A stretch of 64,000 nucleotides of DNA from Clostridium sp. Marseille-P299 (GTDB lineage Bacteria > Bacillota > Clostridia > Lachnospirales > Lachnospiraceae), in NCBI RefSeq assembly GCF_900078195.1, contig NZ_FJVE01000007.1:434001-498000 (forward strand). Reading direction: 5' to 3'. Shown here piece by piece: positions 44,162 to 53,960 of this stretch. How positions within the stretch are numbered: position 1 is the first letter of the stretch; the number at the start of each line of letters is the position of its first letter. The position numbers and the translations under genes were made by a program. Under the pieces are notes generated by a model that was not told the origin of the DNA, made no database searches, and saw only the letters and a program-made list of their open reading frames with translations.

Positions 44162-44475
44162 CATATTTACAGAATTAAGTTATTATACGTAGTTATAATT
44201 AATATTAAAATTAGAAAAAAGCATTGCACTGGTTTTAAGTGTAATGCTTTTTTTATGACAGTTAAAGATAGCTATTGTTATTTTGCAGTTAACGATTGTT
44301 TTTTATAAGAATTATTACGGCAAATTATATCTATGACAACCAAATCTTCAGGTGTATAAGTTATCAGTTAATGCGTACAATAATTAATATTCTAGGGACC
44401 AATATACAATTAACCGATTCTATTCTAATAGAACTAGAAAATATCAGTGCTGTAATAGATGAGTGAAAGGATGAT
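44162..44475. other. 314-bp intergenic region
   Basis: It contains the terminator at 44215-44254; otherwise no gene or site was recognised. Confidence 0.55.
44215..44254 (+). terminator. terminator of the SH3 protein gene
   Basis: GCATTGCACT pairs with AGTGTAATGC (one G-T pair), followed by seven T residues. Confidence 0.88.
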
Positions 44476-45192
44476 ATGAATCATATAGTCAGTTCTATCT
44501 TATTTTTATTTGTAATTCTTGTTGCAAACACGATCCAAGTACTTACAGGATTTGCGGGAAATATGCTAGCAATGCCTTTTTCAATTCATCTAATTGGCGT
44601 AAATGAAGCGAAAACAGTATTGAATGTGTTTAATTTAGTAGCGTGTTTGTACCTATGGTGGAAGAATAGAGCATATGTGAATAAAAAAGTATTTACTAAA
44701 ATTATAATTTTTATGATAATTGGTATGCTGATAGGAATCTGGTTGTTTGAAATACTGCCAATCAATTTTCTGTTAACTGCATATGCTATTTTAATCATTA
44801 TTATTGCTTTGTATAAGATGTTTTGCAAAAAGCAAGTAAGTGTTCCAGAGTTTTTCATGATATTTGTTATTTTGATAGCAGGAATTATACATGGCATGTT
44901 TGTTTCGGGTGGAGCGTTACTTGTTATTTATGCAGTGAGTGTGTTAAAGGATAAGAAAGAATTCCGAGCTACACTATCTCCTGTATGGGTCGTATTAGCT
45001 ATTATTTTAATGTTTACTCATGCAAAAAGTGGATTTTATACACCAAATACAATAACATTGATTGGTTTTAGTATGATACCACTTATAATTTCTATCTGGT
45101 TAGGGAATAAGCTATTTGATAAGATTAATCAGGCAATGTTTTTAAAGGTCACGTATATTTTGTTGTTGATTTCAGGGTTAACATTGCTGTAA
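44476..45192 (+). CDS. TauE/SafE-family membrane exporter
   Basis: The 238-residue protein has eight hydrophobic segments and the repeated TauE/SafE pattern (TGFAGNMLAMPF near 24 and AGIIHGMFVSGGALLVIYAV near 135). The family exports small organosulfur or organic anions, but most members are uncharacterised. AAAGGATG precedes the start. The stop codon lies in the first unit of a 23-bp tandem repeat. Confidence 0.85.
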   Translation: MNHIVSSILFLFVILVANTIQVLTGFAGNMLAMPFSIHLIGVNEAKTVLNVFNLVACLYLWWKNRAYVNKKVFTKIIIFMIIGMLIGIWLFEILPINFLLTAYAILIIIIALYKMFCKKQVSVPEFFMIFVILIAGIIHGMFVSGGALLVIYAVSVLKDKKEFRATLSPVWVVLAIILMFTHAKSGFYTPNTITLIGFSMIPLIISIWLGNKLFDKINQAMFLKVTYILLLISGLTLL

Positions 45193-45276
45193 ATAATGAA
45201 GCTATCATGCTGTAAACAATAAAGGTATCATGCTGTAAATAATAGAGGTACACCTTGCTGTAGAGTAAGAAGTGTA
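45185..45276. repeat. 23-bp tandem repeat starting at the TauE stop codon
   Basis: TGCTGTAAATAATGAAGC... begins at 45185 inside the last codons of the gene, repeats at 45208 and 45231, and fades after 45256. Confidence 0.8.
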
Positions 45277-45364
45277 TACCATATTGTAAAAGAATCAAGT
45301 TGAGGAGCTTTTGCTTCGTAGTTGAGTTATCATCTATGTAGGAAAAGCTCCTATCTCGTTTAAA

Positions 45365-45405
45365 AAGAAACAAGAGCAGGTTTAAAAAGACCTGCTCTTG
45401 TTAAA
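45365..45405 (-). terminator. terminator of gltS (probably bidirectional)
   Basis: ACAAGAGCAGGT and ACCTGCTCTTGT are perfect complements (45370-45401), followed on the minus strand by a T-rich run. Confidence 0.85.
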
Positions 45406-45428
45406 TCAGTAATCAATTTTAAAGCTAT

Positions 45429-46652
45429 CTAGGTAAGAAAACCGATAAATGTATAGATAATTCCAATGTTAATAAAGTCTATGAATAATGACCCTACGAT
45501 TGGTACAATGAAGAAAGCTGTTTTGGAATATCCATATTTTTCAGTAACGGAATTCATATTTGCCATTGCATTTGAAGTAGAGCCCATTCCAAATCCAGTT
45601 AAACCTGCCACCATTACGGCGGAGTCATAATTTTTGCCCATGAATCGATACGATATAAAAACACCATAAATGTACATCATGATACATTGAGCTAACAGTA
45701 TGATTAACATTGGTAATGCTAAGTCTATTAAATGCCAAAGTTTTAATGTGATAAGTGCCATTCCAAGGAATAGATTTAAGGATACTTCCCCTACTACTTC
45801 AATTTCTTCGATTGGAGTGTTAAATCGTGTTGAGTTGTCGGAAATGTTCCTTATAACAGCAGCTACAAGCATCGCACCTATATAAGAAGGAAAAGTGACT
45901 CCATCATACCAATGTCCAACTAATGTATTTAAAATATCAGTTAAATAAGTACCGATGGCCATAGCAATTAATATTTGAAAAAAGGCCTTATTAATTTTAT
46001 TCGTATCAAGTATAGTTTTTTTAGTTTCTACAATGGGGAGATCAATATTAATCTCATCCGATGGCTGACTATTTTTCTTATTCATAAGATTATGTTTAAG
46101 TATAAGGCGATTGGCCATAGGACTACCTAGGAGAGAACCTGCAATGAGGCCAAATGTTGCAGCTGTTAAGCCAATGGTTAGAGCCTCAGGATGCCCAAGG
46201 GCTTCTATGCTAGGTGCTACTGCGGCGGCTGTGCCGTGTCCACCTGTTAGAGAAGGTGAAGCTGTAAGGAGTGCTATAAGTGGGCTAATTCCTAAAACAC
46301 CTGAAAGACCAACGGCTAATAAATTTTGAAGGATTGCTAATACTACTGAGATAGAGAGAAATACGAGTATTTTTTTACCTCCGATTTTAAGCATCTTAAA
46401 ACTAGCATTAAAACCAACCGTACAGAAAAACATGGTTTGGAAAAAGGTTTGTAGCGTTGCATCAAATTCAAAAGAAGCGATATTGCTTTGTCTAAGAAGT
46501 AGATGAAGAATTGAAAATATAAGTCCACCAATTACTGGGGATGGTATTGCATATCTTGAAAATATAGGAACAGCTTTTTTAATTGTTTGACCAATTAAAA
46601 GGAAAATGACCGCCACTCCTATGGATTGAATCATGTTAAATTGAATTATCAT
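45429..46652 (-). CDS. gltS: sodium/glutamate symporter
   Basis: The 407-residue protein has ten or more membrane segments in two inverted halves and the GltS signature LTGGHGTAAAVAPSI near residue 136, with TGFGMGSTSNAMANM near 350 in the second half. It imports glutamate with Na+. GGAGG precedes the start. It is transcribed alone. Confidence 0.93.
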   Translation of the reverse strand: MIIQFNMIQSIGVAVIFLLIGQTIKKAVPIFSRYAIPSPVIGGLIFSILHLLLRQSNIASFEFDATLQTFFQTMFFCTVGFNASFKMLKIGGKKILVFLSISVVLAILQNLLAVGLSGVLGISPLIALLTASPSLTGGHGTAAAVAPSIEALGHPEALTIGLTAATFGLIAGSLLGSPMANRLILKHNLMNKKNSQPSDEINIDLPIVETKKTILDTNKINKAFFQILIAMAIGTYLTDILNTLVGHWYDGVTFPSYIGAMLVAAVIRNISDNSTRFNTPIEEIEVVGEVSLNLFLGMALITLKLWHLIDLALPMLIILLAQCIMMYIYGVFISYRFMGKNYDSAVMVAGLTGFGMGSTSNAMANMNSVTEKYGYSKTAFFIVPIVGSLFIDFINIGIIYTFIGFLT

Positions 46653-47076
46653 TTAAAGTCCTCCTAAAATAAAAATTCATCATTAGTTATTAGCAAATTT
46701 AATTTTATTAAAATATCTGTATGAAAATTAAGTAGGGATTTAATTCAGAATTATATTATGGAAGAATAATATGATTCTAGTGCATTGTTTGGAATGAAAT
46801 GGAATCTTACTCTAAAAAGATAATATGTATATTAATTCATTTTTGAAATAAAGTCAATTAGGTACCTGTAGCAAAAGATTGGGATTTGAATGTTAGTATT
46901 AGATAATAAACTTAACGTAGTCTTGATAGGATACTATAACGAGATTGTGCGTAGCACATTCTTTATTCCTTTTTACTTGTTGAACTTTAAAATATATTTT
47001 ATAATCAGCATGTTTTTATATCCTTTTTTTAAACTATATGTTATAAATATATTGAGAATTAAAAGGTGACAATAAA
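46653..47076. other. 424-bp divergent intergenic region
   Basis: It lies between the divergently transcribed gltS and the UDG-like gene and must hold both promoters. Nothing specific was recognised. Confidence 0.55.
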
Positions 47077-47823
47077 ATGAAGAAGACATTATACGATTTT
47101 AAAGATCAGATTATGACCTTACCATTGAAAGATAAATATACAAAAGAAGAAATCTTAATTTCTGAGTTTTTACTAGAAAAGGAAGAAAATTTAGAAATTT
47201 ACTATGCGCCTCATAATGAATATATCAATCCACAAGCTAAAATATTTATTATTGGGATTACACCAGGCTTCCAGCAGATGAGTACAGCAATTGCAACTGC
47301 AAGACAACAATTAGAATTAGGCATTCCTATGAATGAAATTCAATATGCATGTAAAGCAGCTGGCCGATTTAGCGGTGTGATTCGAAAGAATATTATTGAT
47401 ATGCTAAATGAAATTAAGTTAAATGAACGACTTCATATAAAAAGCTGTGGCGAGTTGTTTGAAAAAGAGGATCATTTACTTCATACGGTATCCTTAATCC
47501 CTTACTCTGTTTTTGTAAAAAAGCAAAATTATAGTGGACATACCCCAAAGATTTTAAAAAGCACAATCCTAAAAAAATATATTTATGAGAATTTTATGGA
47601 AGAGTTTTTTAGTCTGAATGCTCCTAAGGAGGTACTTTTGATACCTTTAGGAAAGGCAGTGGAAGAAGTACTGTCTCATCTAGAAGAGGAAGGTATGATT
47701 GAAAAAGGACATATACTTAAAAATTTCCCACATCCATCTGGTGCCAATGTAAATCGCATTCCTCAATTGAATGCGAATAAAGAAGATATGAATAATTTTC
47801 TTCAGCAGTTTTTTGGTTACTAA
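47077..47823 (+). CDS. uracil-DNA-glycosylase-superfamily-like protein, uncharacterised
   Basis: The 248-residue protein has IFIIGITPGFQQ near residue 51 and FPHPSGANVNR near 218. These resemble motif I (GxxPG) and motif II (HPSxxN) of the UDG superfamily. The intervening part does not match the classical UNG, MUG or family 4 proteins, so activity is uncertain. It is followed by an apparently unrelated GyrI-like gene. Confidence 0.55.
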   Translation: MKKTLYDFKDQIMTLPLKDKYTKEEILISEFLLEKEENLEIYYAPHNEYINPQAKIFIIGITPGFQQMSTAIATARQQLELGIPMNEIQYACKAAGRFSGVIRKNIIDMLNEIKLNERLHIKSCGELFEKEDHLLHTVSLIPYSVFVKKQNYSGHTPKILKSTILKKYIYENFMEEFFSLNAPKEVLLIPLGKAVEEVLSHLEEEGMIEKGHILKNFPHPSGANVNRIPQLNANKEDMNNFLQQFFGY

Positions 47824-47900
47824 GTATAAATGGACAATCAAGCTCCTGTAATTCCATCCAAATATACTGTAATATAATTTATATTAATTGGAGGTTAGAT

Positions 47901-48377
47901 ATGGAATTTAGAGTTATATCATTACCAAAATTTAAAGCGGCATCCTCTGGTGTAGACAGAAATTTTGATTTTTCTTCAAATGGTATTTTAGGAAAATTCG
48001 ATGCGTATTTTTCAGCAATTAAACCATGCGATAGAGATGGTTTTATGCCTCGAGATTTTTTGTATTTTGATGAAGAAAAGCAAGGAATGGTTTGGATTTG
48101 GGCATTAAGCGAAGATATGGAGGATGGTGGAAAAGAAGTCATTGATTTTGAGGGTGGCTACTATCTAACCTATGTGTATAAAGATGGAGATGAAGAGGCC
48201 AATGGGAAGTTTTATAATGAAGCTTTAAAATACATTGAAACCTCAGAAGTTTTCGAACTCGATGTTCGTCCAAATCATTATGCTATGGGGCATATTATTA
48301 CACCAGCTGAAATTATTGAAGCACAAGGTTGGGCACAGATGGAGACATTTATCCCAATTAAGTTAAAGAATAAATAG
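47901..48377 (+). CDS. GyrI-like effector-binding domain protein
   Basis: A 158-residue stand-alone protein beginning MEFRVISLPKFKAA, with the pattern of GyrI-like small-molecule-binding domains (GGYYLTYVY near 93 and a C-terminal METFIPIK strand). Such domains bind hydrophobic ligands and are often fused to AraC or MerR regulators; here no DNA-binding domain is present. GGAGG lies nine bases before the start. Confidence 0.7.
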   Translation: MEFRVISLPKFKAASSGVDRNFDFSSNGILGKFDAYFSAIKPCDRDGFMPRDFLYFDEEKQGMVWIWALSEDMEDGGKEVIDFEGGYYLTYVYKDGDEEANGKFYNEALKYIETSEVFELDVRPNHYAMGHIITPAEIIEAQGWAQMETFIPIKLKNK

Positions 48378-48410
48378 ATTAAAGTTTATAAAGTTAGGAG
48401 TACTATTATA

Positions 48411-48824
48411 ATGAGTAAATTAAAAGTTGCTTTTGTTTGTGTACATAATTCTTGTAGATCACAAATGGCTGAAGCTTTAGGAAAACTTTTGGCATCCGAT
48501 GTATTTGAAAGCTATTCTGCTGGAACTGAATTAAGACCACAAATTAATCAAGATGCAGTAAGAATTATAAAAGAATTATATGGCGTAGACATGAATGAAA
48601 CTCAGAAAAGCAAATTGCTATCTGATATTCCAGAAGTAGATATTGTAATTACAATGGGTTGCAACGTAAAATGTCCAAACTTACCATGTAAGCATAGAGA
48701 AGATTGGGGATTAGAAGATCCATCTGGTAAGGCGGATGAAGAGTTTATTCAAACTGCTAAAATCATAGAAGAGAAAGTATTAGACCTTAAAGAAAGAATA
48801 ATAAAAGGAAAATTTAATAGCTAA
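48411..48824 (+). CDS. arsC: arsenate reductase (LMW-phosphatase type, ArsC-like)
   Basis: The 137-residue protein has the P-loop CVHNSCRSQ (C10, second Cys at 15) and a redox pair in MGCNVKCPNLPCKHREDWGLEDPSG with the catalytic-acid aspartate. This is the layout of thioredoxin-coupled ArsC, which reduces arsenate to arsenite. No arsR or arsB is adjacent, so a protein-tyrosine phosphatase role cannot be excluded. Confidence 0.85.
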   Translation: MSKLKVAFVCVHNSCRSQMAEALGKLLASDVFESYSAGTELRPQINQDAVRIIKELYGVDMNETQKSKLLSDIPEVDIVITMGCNVKCPNLPCKHREDWGLEDPSGKADEEFIQTAKIIEEKVLDLKERIIKGKFNS

Positions 48825-48869
48825 ATCAAAATTTCATATATAATAAATTTTGATTATAAAAACATTAGT

Positions 48870-48911
48870 AAGCCGACAAGAATGAATAGAATCAACTTGT
48901 CGGCTTTGTTG
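48870..48911 (+). terminator. terminator behind arsC
   Basis: AAGCCGACAAG pairs with CTTGTCGGCTT and is followed by TGTTGT. Confidence 0.8.
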
Positions 48912-48996
48912 TATAAAAATTAAATATTTTCATTGCATTTTAGATGAAAAAGTATAAAATAGACAAGGAAACTAAAGAGCATAGGAGTAAATACAG

Positions 48997-50361
48997 ATGG
49001 AAAATAACAAGATAAAGAACATGACAACAGGTTCTCCAATGAAGTTAATCCTGTATTTCGGTGTCCCGTTATTTATAGGTATGTTGTTTCAACAATTCTA
49101 TAATATGATGGATGCATTGATCGTAGGACGTACTTTAGGACCTCAGGCATTGGCGGCTGTTGGTGGAACAGGATCGATTAATTTTATGATAATTGGCTTT
49201 TGTATGGGAGTATGCAATGGATTTGCCATTCCAGTTGCTCAAGCCGTTGGTGCAAAAGATGAAAGCTCTCTTAGAAAATATGTAGCGAATAGTGTGTGGG
49301 TGTCTGTTGTTTTTGCGACAATATCTACAATTGTAGTATGTTTGCTTTGTGGTAAAATTCTTGTATGGATGAATACCCCAAGTGATATTTTAGAGGGCTC
49401 TTATGAATATATTTTTGTTATTTTCTTAGGAATTCCTGTGGTTTATCTATATAACTTATTATCAGGAATCTTAAGATCTCTCGGTGATAGTAAGACACCG
49501 CTTTATTTTTTGGTGATATCATCGTTATTAAATATCGTACTTGATTTAGTTGCAATCTTGGTTTTTGATATGGGGGTAGCCGGTGCTGCTTGGGCAACTG
49601 TTATTTCACAGGCAATCTCAGGAGTTCTTTGCTTAGTATACATAGTAAAAAAATATCCAATTCTTAAGATAAGCAAGGAAGAATGGAAGCCTAATTTATT
49701 GTTTATACAAAAACTTTGTATGATGGGATTACCCATGGGACTTCAATATTCCATTACAGCAATCGGTAGTGTTGTATTACAAACTGCAGTGAACTCTTTG
49801 GGGTCTATGGCGGTAGCAGCAGTAACTGCTGGTAATAAAATTAGTACATTATTCTGCTGTCCGTTTGATGCTATGGGTTCTACAATGGCAACTTATTCAG
49901 GGCAGAATAGAGGTGCAGGCAAATTAGACCGTGTTACAGAGGGTATCAAAGCTTGTAGTTTTATTGCAGTGATATATTCCGTAATATCATGTGCGGTATT
50001 GATTCTCTTTGGTGAAAAATTATCCTTACTTTTTGTAGAGGGAAAAGAAATTGATATTATAAAAAATTCAGCTGTATTACTGAAATGGGTAAGTATTTTC
50101 TATTTTCCATTGGCTCTAGTTAATATAATTCGATTCTCAATCCAAGGATTAGGATTTGGAACATTAGCTATTTTTGCGGGAGTATTTGAAATGATTGCCC
50201 GTGGTATTGTTGGTTACTTTTTTGTACCGATGTTTGGCTATATTGCTGCTTGTTTTGCAAGTCCAGTTGCGTGGATAATGGCTGATATGTTCTTAATTCC
50301 AGCTTATTTCTTCGTTATTAGAAAGTTGAAAAGAGAGATTATCAGCAGAACGATATCTTAA
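48997..50361 (+). CDS. MATE-family efflux transporter
   Basis: The 454-residue protein has 12 membrane segments in two MATE repeats (QQFYNMMDALIVGRTLG near 31 and the second repeat from about 235). It belongs to the DinF/NorM-like group of Na+- or H+-coupled drug and metabolite exporters. AGGAG precedes the start. Substrate unknown. Confidence 0.9.
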   Translation: MENNKIKNMTTGSPMKLILYFGVPLFIGMLFQQFYNMMDALIVGRTLGPQALAAVGGTGSINFMIIGFCMGVCNGFAIPVAQAVGAKDESSLRKYVANSVWVSVVFATISTIVVCLLCGKILVWMNTPSDILEGSYEYIFVIFLGIPVVYLYNLLSGILRSLGDSKTPLYFLVISSLLNIVLDLVAILVFDMGVAGAAWATVISQAISGVLCLVYIVKKYPILKISKEEWKPNLLFIQKLCMMGLPMGLQYSITAIGSVVLQTAVNSLGSMAVAAVTAGNKISTLFCCPFDAMGSTMATYSGQNRGAGKLDRVTEGIKACSFIAVIYSVISCAVLILFGEKLSLLFVEGKEIDIIKNSAVLLKWVSIFYFPLALVNIIRFSIQGLGFGTLAIFAGVFEMIARGIVGYFFVPMFGYIAACFASPVAWIMADMFLIPAYFFVIRKLKREIISRTIS

Positions 50362-50368
50362 TTTAATA

Positions 50369-50430
50369 AAAAAGAAACAAATTTTTGTAACTGTGTTGAG
50401 ACAGTATCAAAATTTGTTTCTTTTTTTATA
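50369..50430. terminator. bidirectional terminator between the MATE and lipoprotein genes
   Basis: AAGAAACAAATTTT pairs with AAAATTTGTTTCTT with A and T runs outside, and it serves the convergent genes on both sides. Confidence 0.85.
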
Positions 50431-50439
50431 AACCAAGAC

Positions 50440-51747
50440 CTATTCAAATAAATGATCTAACTTCGGGCTGTTATTAACTTTAATGCTTTGAACCTCATTT
50501 GACTCGGAATTCACAATAATGGTTATCGTGTCTAATTTGCTATATGGTCCTACAATTGAATAAAATATAAGCAGACCGGCATCCTCTTTTTCATATGTTA
50601 CCCCTTCTAGTGCCTTTTCTAGATCAGAAGCTGATATTCCACGTTTAATACCTTTTTGGATTTCAATCTCAACATTTGTTGTATTTTTATCACCCACAGC
50701 AGTTGTTAAGAAGCAATTTTCAATGGTAGTTGCTTTTTCAGAATAGTTATTTGCTATTCCACGAAGTTCTTGATTGTCTTTTCTTAAAGTTACCCATCCA
50801 TAGTCTTTTGCTTTGACGGTCATATCTGTATCAGATTCCTTGATTACCCAACCATTCTTTATAAATTCACTTACTGGCGCTGGGATGTGATATAAGTTTT
50901 TATCAAATAAAACAATAAAACTTTGAATATTGGAACCAAGCTCTGCTGGTGCTTGATATTTAGTTACAATATCAGGTATTTCATTACTTACTTCTTGCGT
51001 ATTATTTTTCGTTTCTTCTGTTTCTACTAAATTTGTAATAGATATTTCATTTAGTACCTTCTTCTCTAAATCTACTGATAATTCGATATCTTGATAAGAA
51101 TCATATTCATAAGTTAATTTGGTATAAAGGCTACCATCATAGCGACTTGATTCTGTGCCATAAGCAGCTATGATATCTTCTAAAGAAGATTCCATATATT
51201 TAATACCACCAGGTAATGTAATATTTAAACCATTATCTTTTATTAAGTACTGATCCATTGAGATTCCAGCAACTAAGCAGTTATCTAGGGTAGTAGTATC
51301 CATACCAAAATTAACTAGACTAATATATACTTCATAATCACCTTTTTGAAATCTTTCTGCAACGGTATATTGATTCGGATCTAATGTTGTTGTAAGGTCA
51401 CCAAGATAAGTCCAGCCTTGTGAGATAAATTGTTGATAGGTCATAGGAAATTGATAAACGACGCCATCCATTTGAAGTTGGAAACTATACAAATCATCAG
51501 ATAAATTCGTAGGTACTGTTACTGTATTGATATTGGATTGTGATTGCGTTGGTGCCACAGTAGGTTCTGCAGTAGGTTCTATGACTTCTTTGGTTGGTTG
51601 TGGAGTATTTTCAGGTTGTTGTTCAGATATAGTAGGAATAGTGGTAGGGTCCTCTGTAGTATTCGTTGATTCTGATTTCTTTGAACAACTAATTACAATA
51701 AAACATAGGATTAATACTGTTGTAAAAAGAATAACTCTTTTTTTCAT
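50440..51747 (-). CDS. lipoprotein of unknown function
   Basis: The product begins MKKRVILFTTVLILCFIVIS followed by the lipid-modified cysteine, a Thr/Pro/Glu-rich linker (about 20-75) and two related beta-rich halves of about 170 residues. Both contain a motif of the form F-x-L-x-x-DG-x-x-Y-x-x-P (near 92 and 283). The longest frame starts at 51891, but ATG 51747 has CGGAG seven bases upstream and gives a proper signal peptide (435 aa). No family was recognised. Confidence 0.78.
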   Translation of the reverse strand: MKKRVILFTTVLILCFIVISCSKKSESTNTTEDPTTIPTISEQQPENTPQPTKEVIEPTAEPTVAPTQSQSNINTVTVPTNLSDDLYSFQLQMDGVVYQFPMTYQQFISQGWTYLGDLTTTLDPNQYTVAERFQKGDYEVYISLVNFGMDTTTLDNCLVAGISMDQYLIKDNGLNITLPGGIKYMESSLEDIIAAYGTESSRYDGSLYTKLTYEYDSYQDIELSVDLEKKVLNEISITNLVETEETKNNTQEVSNEIPDIVTKYQAPAELGSNIQSFIVLFDKNLYHIPAPVSEFIKNGWVIKESDTDMTVKAKDYGWVTLRKDNQELRGIANNYSEKATTIENCFLTTAVGDKNTTNVEIEIQKGIKRGISASDLEKALEGVTYEKEDAGLLIFYSIVGPYSKLDTITIIVNSESNEVQSIKVNNSPKLDHLFE

Positions 51748-52121
51748 TCTTATTCTCCGTTTCATCTCTTTTCTTATGATACTAAAAATAAATGAGTACC
51801 TTTTATATATTACTATAACTATTCTATAGCTTTTAAATTGATTCAAGATAAAGGATAAAATTTGTTTTAAACTTCTTTTATTGTAGAACATAAAAGTTAA
51901 CTTAGGAACGGATAACTTAAATAAATCTAGGAACAGATAACTTAAAGATAGAATTAGGAGTAGTGGAGAGAAAAAGTAAACTAGGCAATTAGGAGAAGTG
52001 AAAAATCTAATCTGTTTACGCGTGTTATTTTATTATGCTATAATAGCTTTTATAATATAAAAGACATTTAATTTATTTTTTACAAATAGAAAGCATTCCT
52101 GTAATTCATAAATAGCGTCAA

Positions 52122-52150
52122 TTGATAATAAGAAAACCTCACGGTATAAT
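52122..52150 (+). promoter_or_regulatory. sigma-A promoter of the IS110 transposase (copy 3)
   Basis: TTGATA, 17 bases, TATAAT, as in the other copies. Confidence 0.8.
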
Positions 52151-52201
52151 TAAGATATCATCTTGGCGGATGTAAATTATCTTAATCACCGGAGGCTATA
52201 A

Positions 52202-53485
52202 ATGAATTATACACAAAATAAGAAGATAGAACAAGTAACAGAATCAACTTTAGTAATCGGAACTGACATTGGAAGTGAGTTTAATTATGTTAGAGCATTC
52301 GATTGGAGAGGAATTGAATTAACTAAAAAGGTCTTTTCTTTTAGCAATACAAAACAAGGCTATATAAACTTTCTAGACTGGGTGCACCAGGTTTTAAGTA
52401 GAACAAATAAAAAAGAGATTATTGTTGGCTGTGAGCCAACAGGGCATTACTGGTTTACCTTTGCAAAGTATGTTAAGGAACAGGGGATGAAGCTGGTATT
52501 TGTGAATCCATTTCATGTACATCAAAGTAAGGAAATGGATGATAATAGCCCGAAAAAGACAGATATGAAAGATCCTAAAACAATTGCTAAGTTGGTTGTA
52601 GAGGGACGCTATAGTCTGCCATATGTTCCTGAAGGAGTATATGCGGATTTAAGAACTGCGGTTTCAAGTCGTGATCGTATTCTAAAGGAGCTAAATGCAG
52701 CAACGAATAGAATTAAGAGATGGCTTAAAATATATTTTCCTGAATACTTAGAAGTATATAAAGTATTCGATTCAATTAGTGGTATCCTGGTGCTTGAAAG
52801 AGCGCCAATGCCAAGAGATGTGATATCATTAGGTACAGAAGGCATCAATAAAATCTGGCGTGAAGCAAAGGTGCGTAGAGTAGGTATGAAGAGGGCACAG
52901 ACCCTGGTTGTAGCTGCGCATAATAGTGTCGGAATTAATGGTGGAAGCTGTGCAAAGTTGGAATTACAACTCTTGCTAGAGGATTATCAATCGAAAAAGA
53001 ATCAATTAGAAAAGATTACACAAGTAATCGAAGAAGAAACCCTTCAGATTGATTATGTAGAACAACTATTATCAATTAAAGGTGTAGGCCTTATTACTGT
53101 AGCTGGATTTCTAGCAGAGGTAGGTGATATTCGACGTTTTAATTCACCGAAACAGGTACAGAAACTAGCAGGACTAGAGTTAAAAGAAAACAGCTCAGGA
53201 AAGCATAAAGGTCAAACCACGATCAGTAAGCGTGGACGAAAAAAACTGCGAAGGCTATTATTCCAAGTGGTTTTGCCAATGATACGGAGCAATAGAGAAT
53301 TTAGAGAAATCTATGATTATTATACAACTCGTATAAAAAATCCGTTAAAAGGAAGGCAGGCAATGGTTGCTGTTAGTTGTAAGTTAATCAGAGTCTTTTA
53401 CGCAGTCTTAACAAAAGGCATACATTATGATGCAGAAAAACTAAGAAACGACATCATCAGACCACAAGAATTAAAAGTGGCCTAA
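52202..53485 (+). CDS. IS110-family transposase/recombinase (copy 3)
   Basis: 427 residues, identical to copy 2. The DEDD and Transposase_20 domains are intact, so the element is probably still active or moved recently. Confidence 0.95.
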   Translation: MNYTQNKKIEQVTESTLVIGTDIGSEFNYVRAFDWRGIELTKKVFSFSNTKQGYINFLDWVHQVLSRTNKKEIIVGCEPTGHYWFTFAKYVKEQGMKLVFVNPFHVHQSKEMDDNSPKKTDMKDPKTIAKLVVEGRYSLPYVPEGVYADLRTAVSSRDRILKELNAATNRIKRWLKIYFPEYLEVYKVFDSISGILVLERAPMPRDVISLGTEGINKIWREAKVRRVGMKRAQTLVVAAHNSVGINGGSCAKLELQLLLEDYQSKKNQLEKITQVIEEETLQIDYVEQLLSIKGVGLITVAGFLAEVGDIRRFNSPKQVQKLAGLELKENSSGKHKGQTTISKRGRKKLRRLLFQVVLPMIRSNREFREIYDYYTTRIKNPLKGRQAMVAVSCKLIRVFYAVLTKGIHYDAEKLRNDIIRPQELKVA

Positions 53486-53510
53486 TAGAAAAAGTACTGT
53501 AAACAGAAGA

Positions 53511-53783
53511 CGTCCGCCAAGATATTGGTGCTGAGTTACAGGAATGAAATCAACATGACAAAACAGAACCGGTTAGCCGCGTTAGAATTACTCCAGAGGG
53601 CAGGACCCTGTCAGAAAGCAGCAAGCGGCACCCAACTATAGATAGGCAGAACGAAGGAATTTAGGACTTTGCTAGATGCAGATGATCCTGTTAGACATGA
53701 GAGGTTGGTTGCTATAGGAAGGATTGGGAAACAGGAAGGTCTTTATAGAAAATGAATGACGTTTATTTTTGTGTACCCTTTTT
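53511..53783 (+). ncRNA. candidate bridge RNA region, IS110 copy 3
   Basis: Same sequence as the candidate in copy 1. The limits are inferred. Confidence 0.45.
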
Positions 53784-53960
53784 TCTGAAAAAGATGTACG
53801 TTTGGGTTTGAAACGATACACTTTTTATCTATGGATCTGTTTTTAGTAGTAACACGTTAACTTAGATGAAGACTCATAAATGGCTTAAAATAAGCATTCT
53901 TTGTGAAACTTCACTAAAAATATATAGAGAGGAAAAGACGATAATTGTCTTAAAATAATA

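Larger units (their letters stand above)
52090..53932 (+). mobile_element. IS110-family insertion sequence, copy 3 (1843 bp)
   Basis: Same borders and length as the other copies. The right end stops 28 bp before the peptide deformylase start codon, in the same direction. The left flank (AAATAG) resembles that of copy 1 (ACATAG). Confidence 0.93.
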
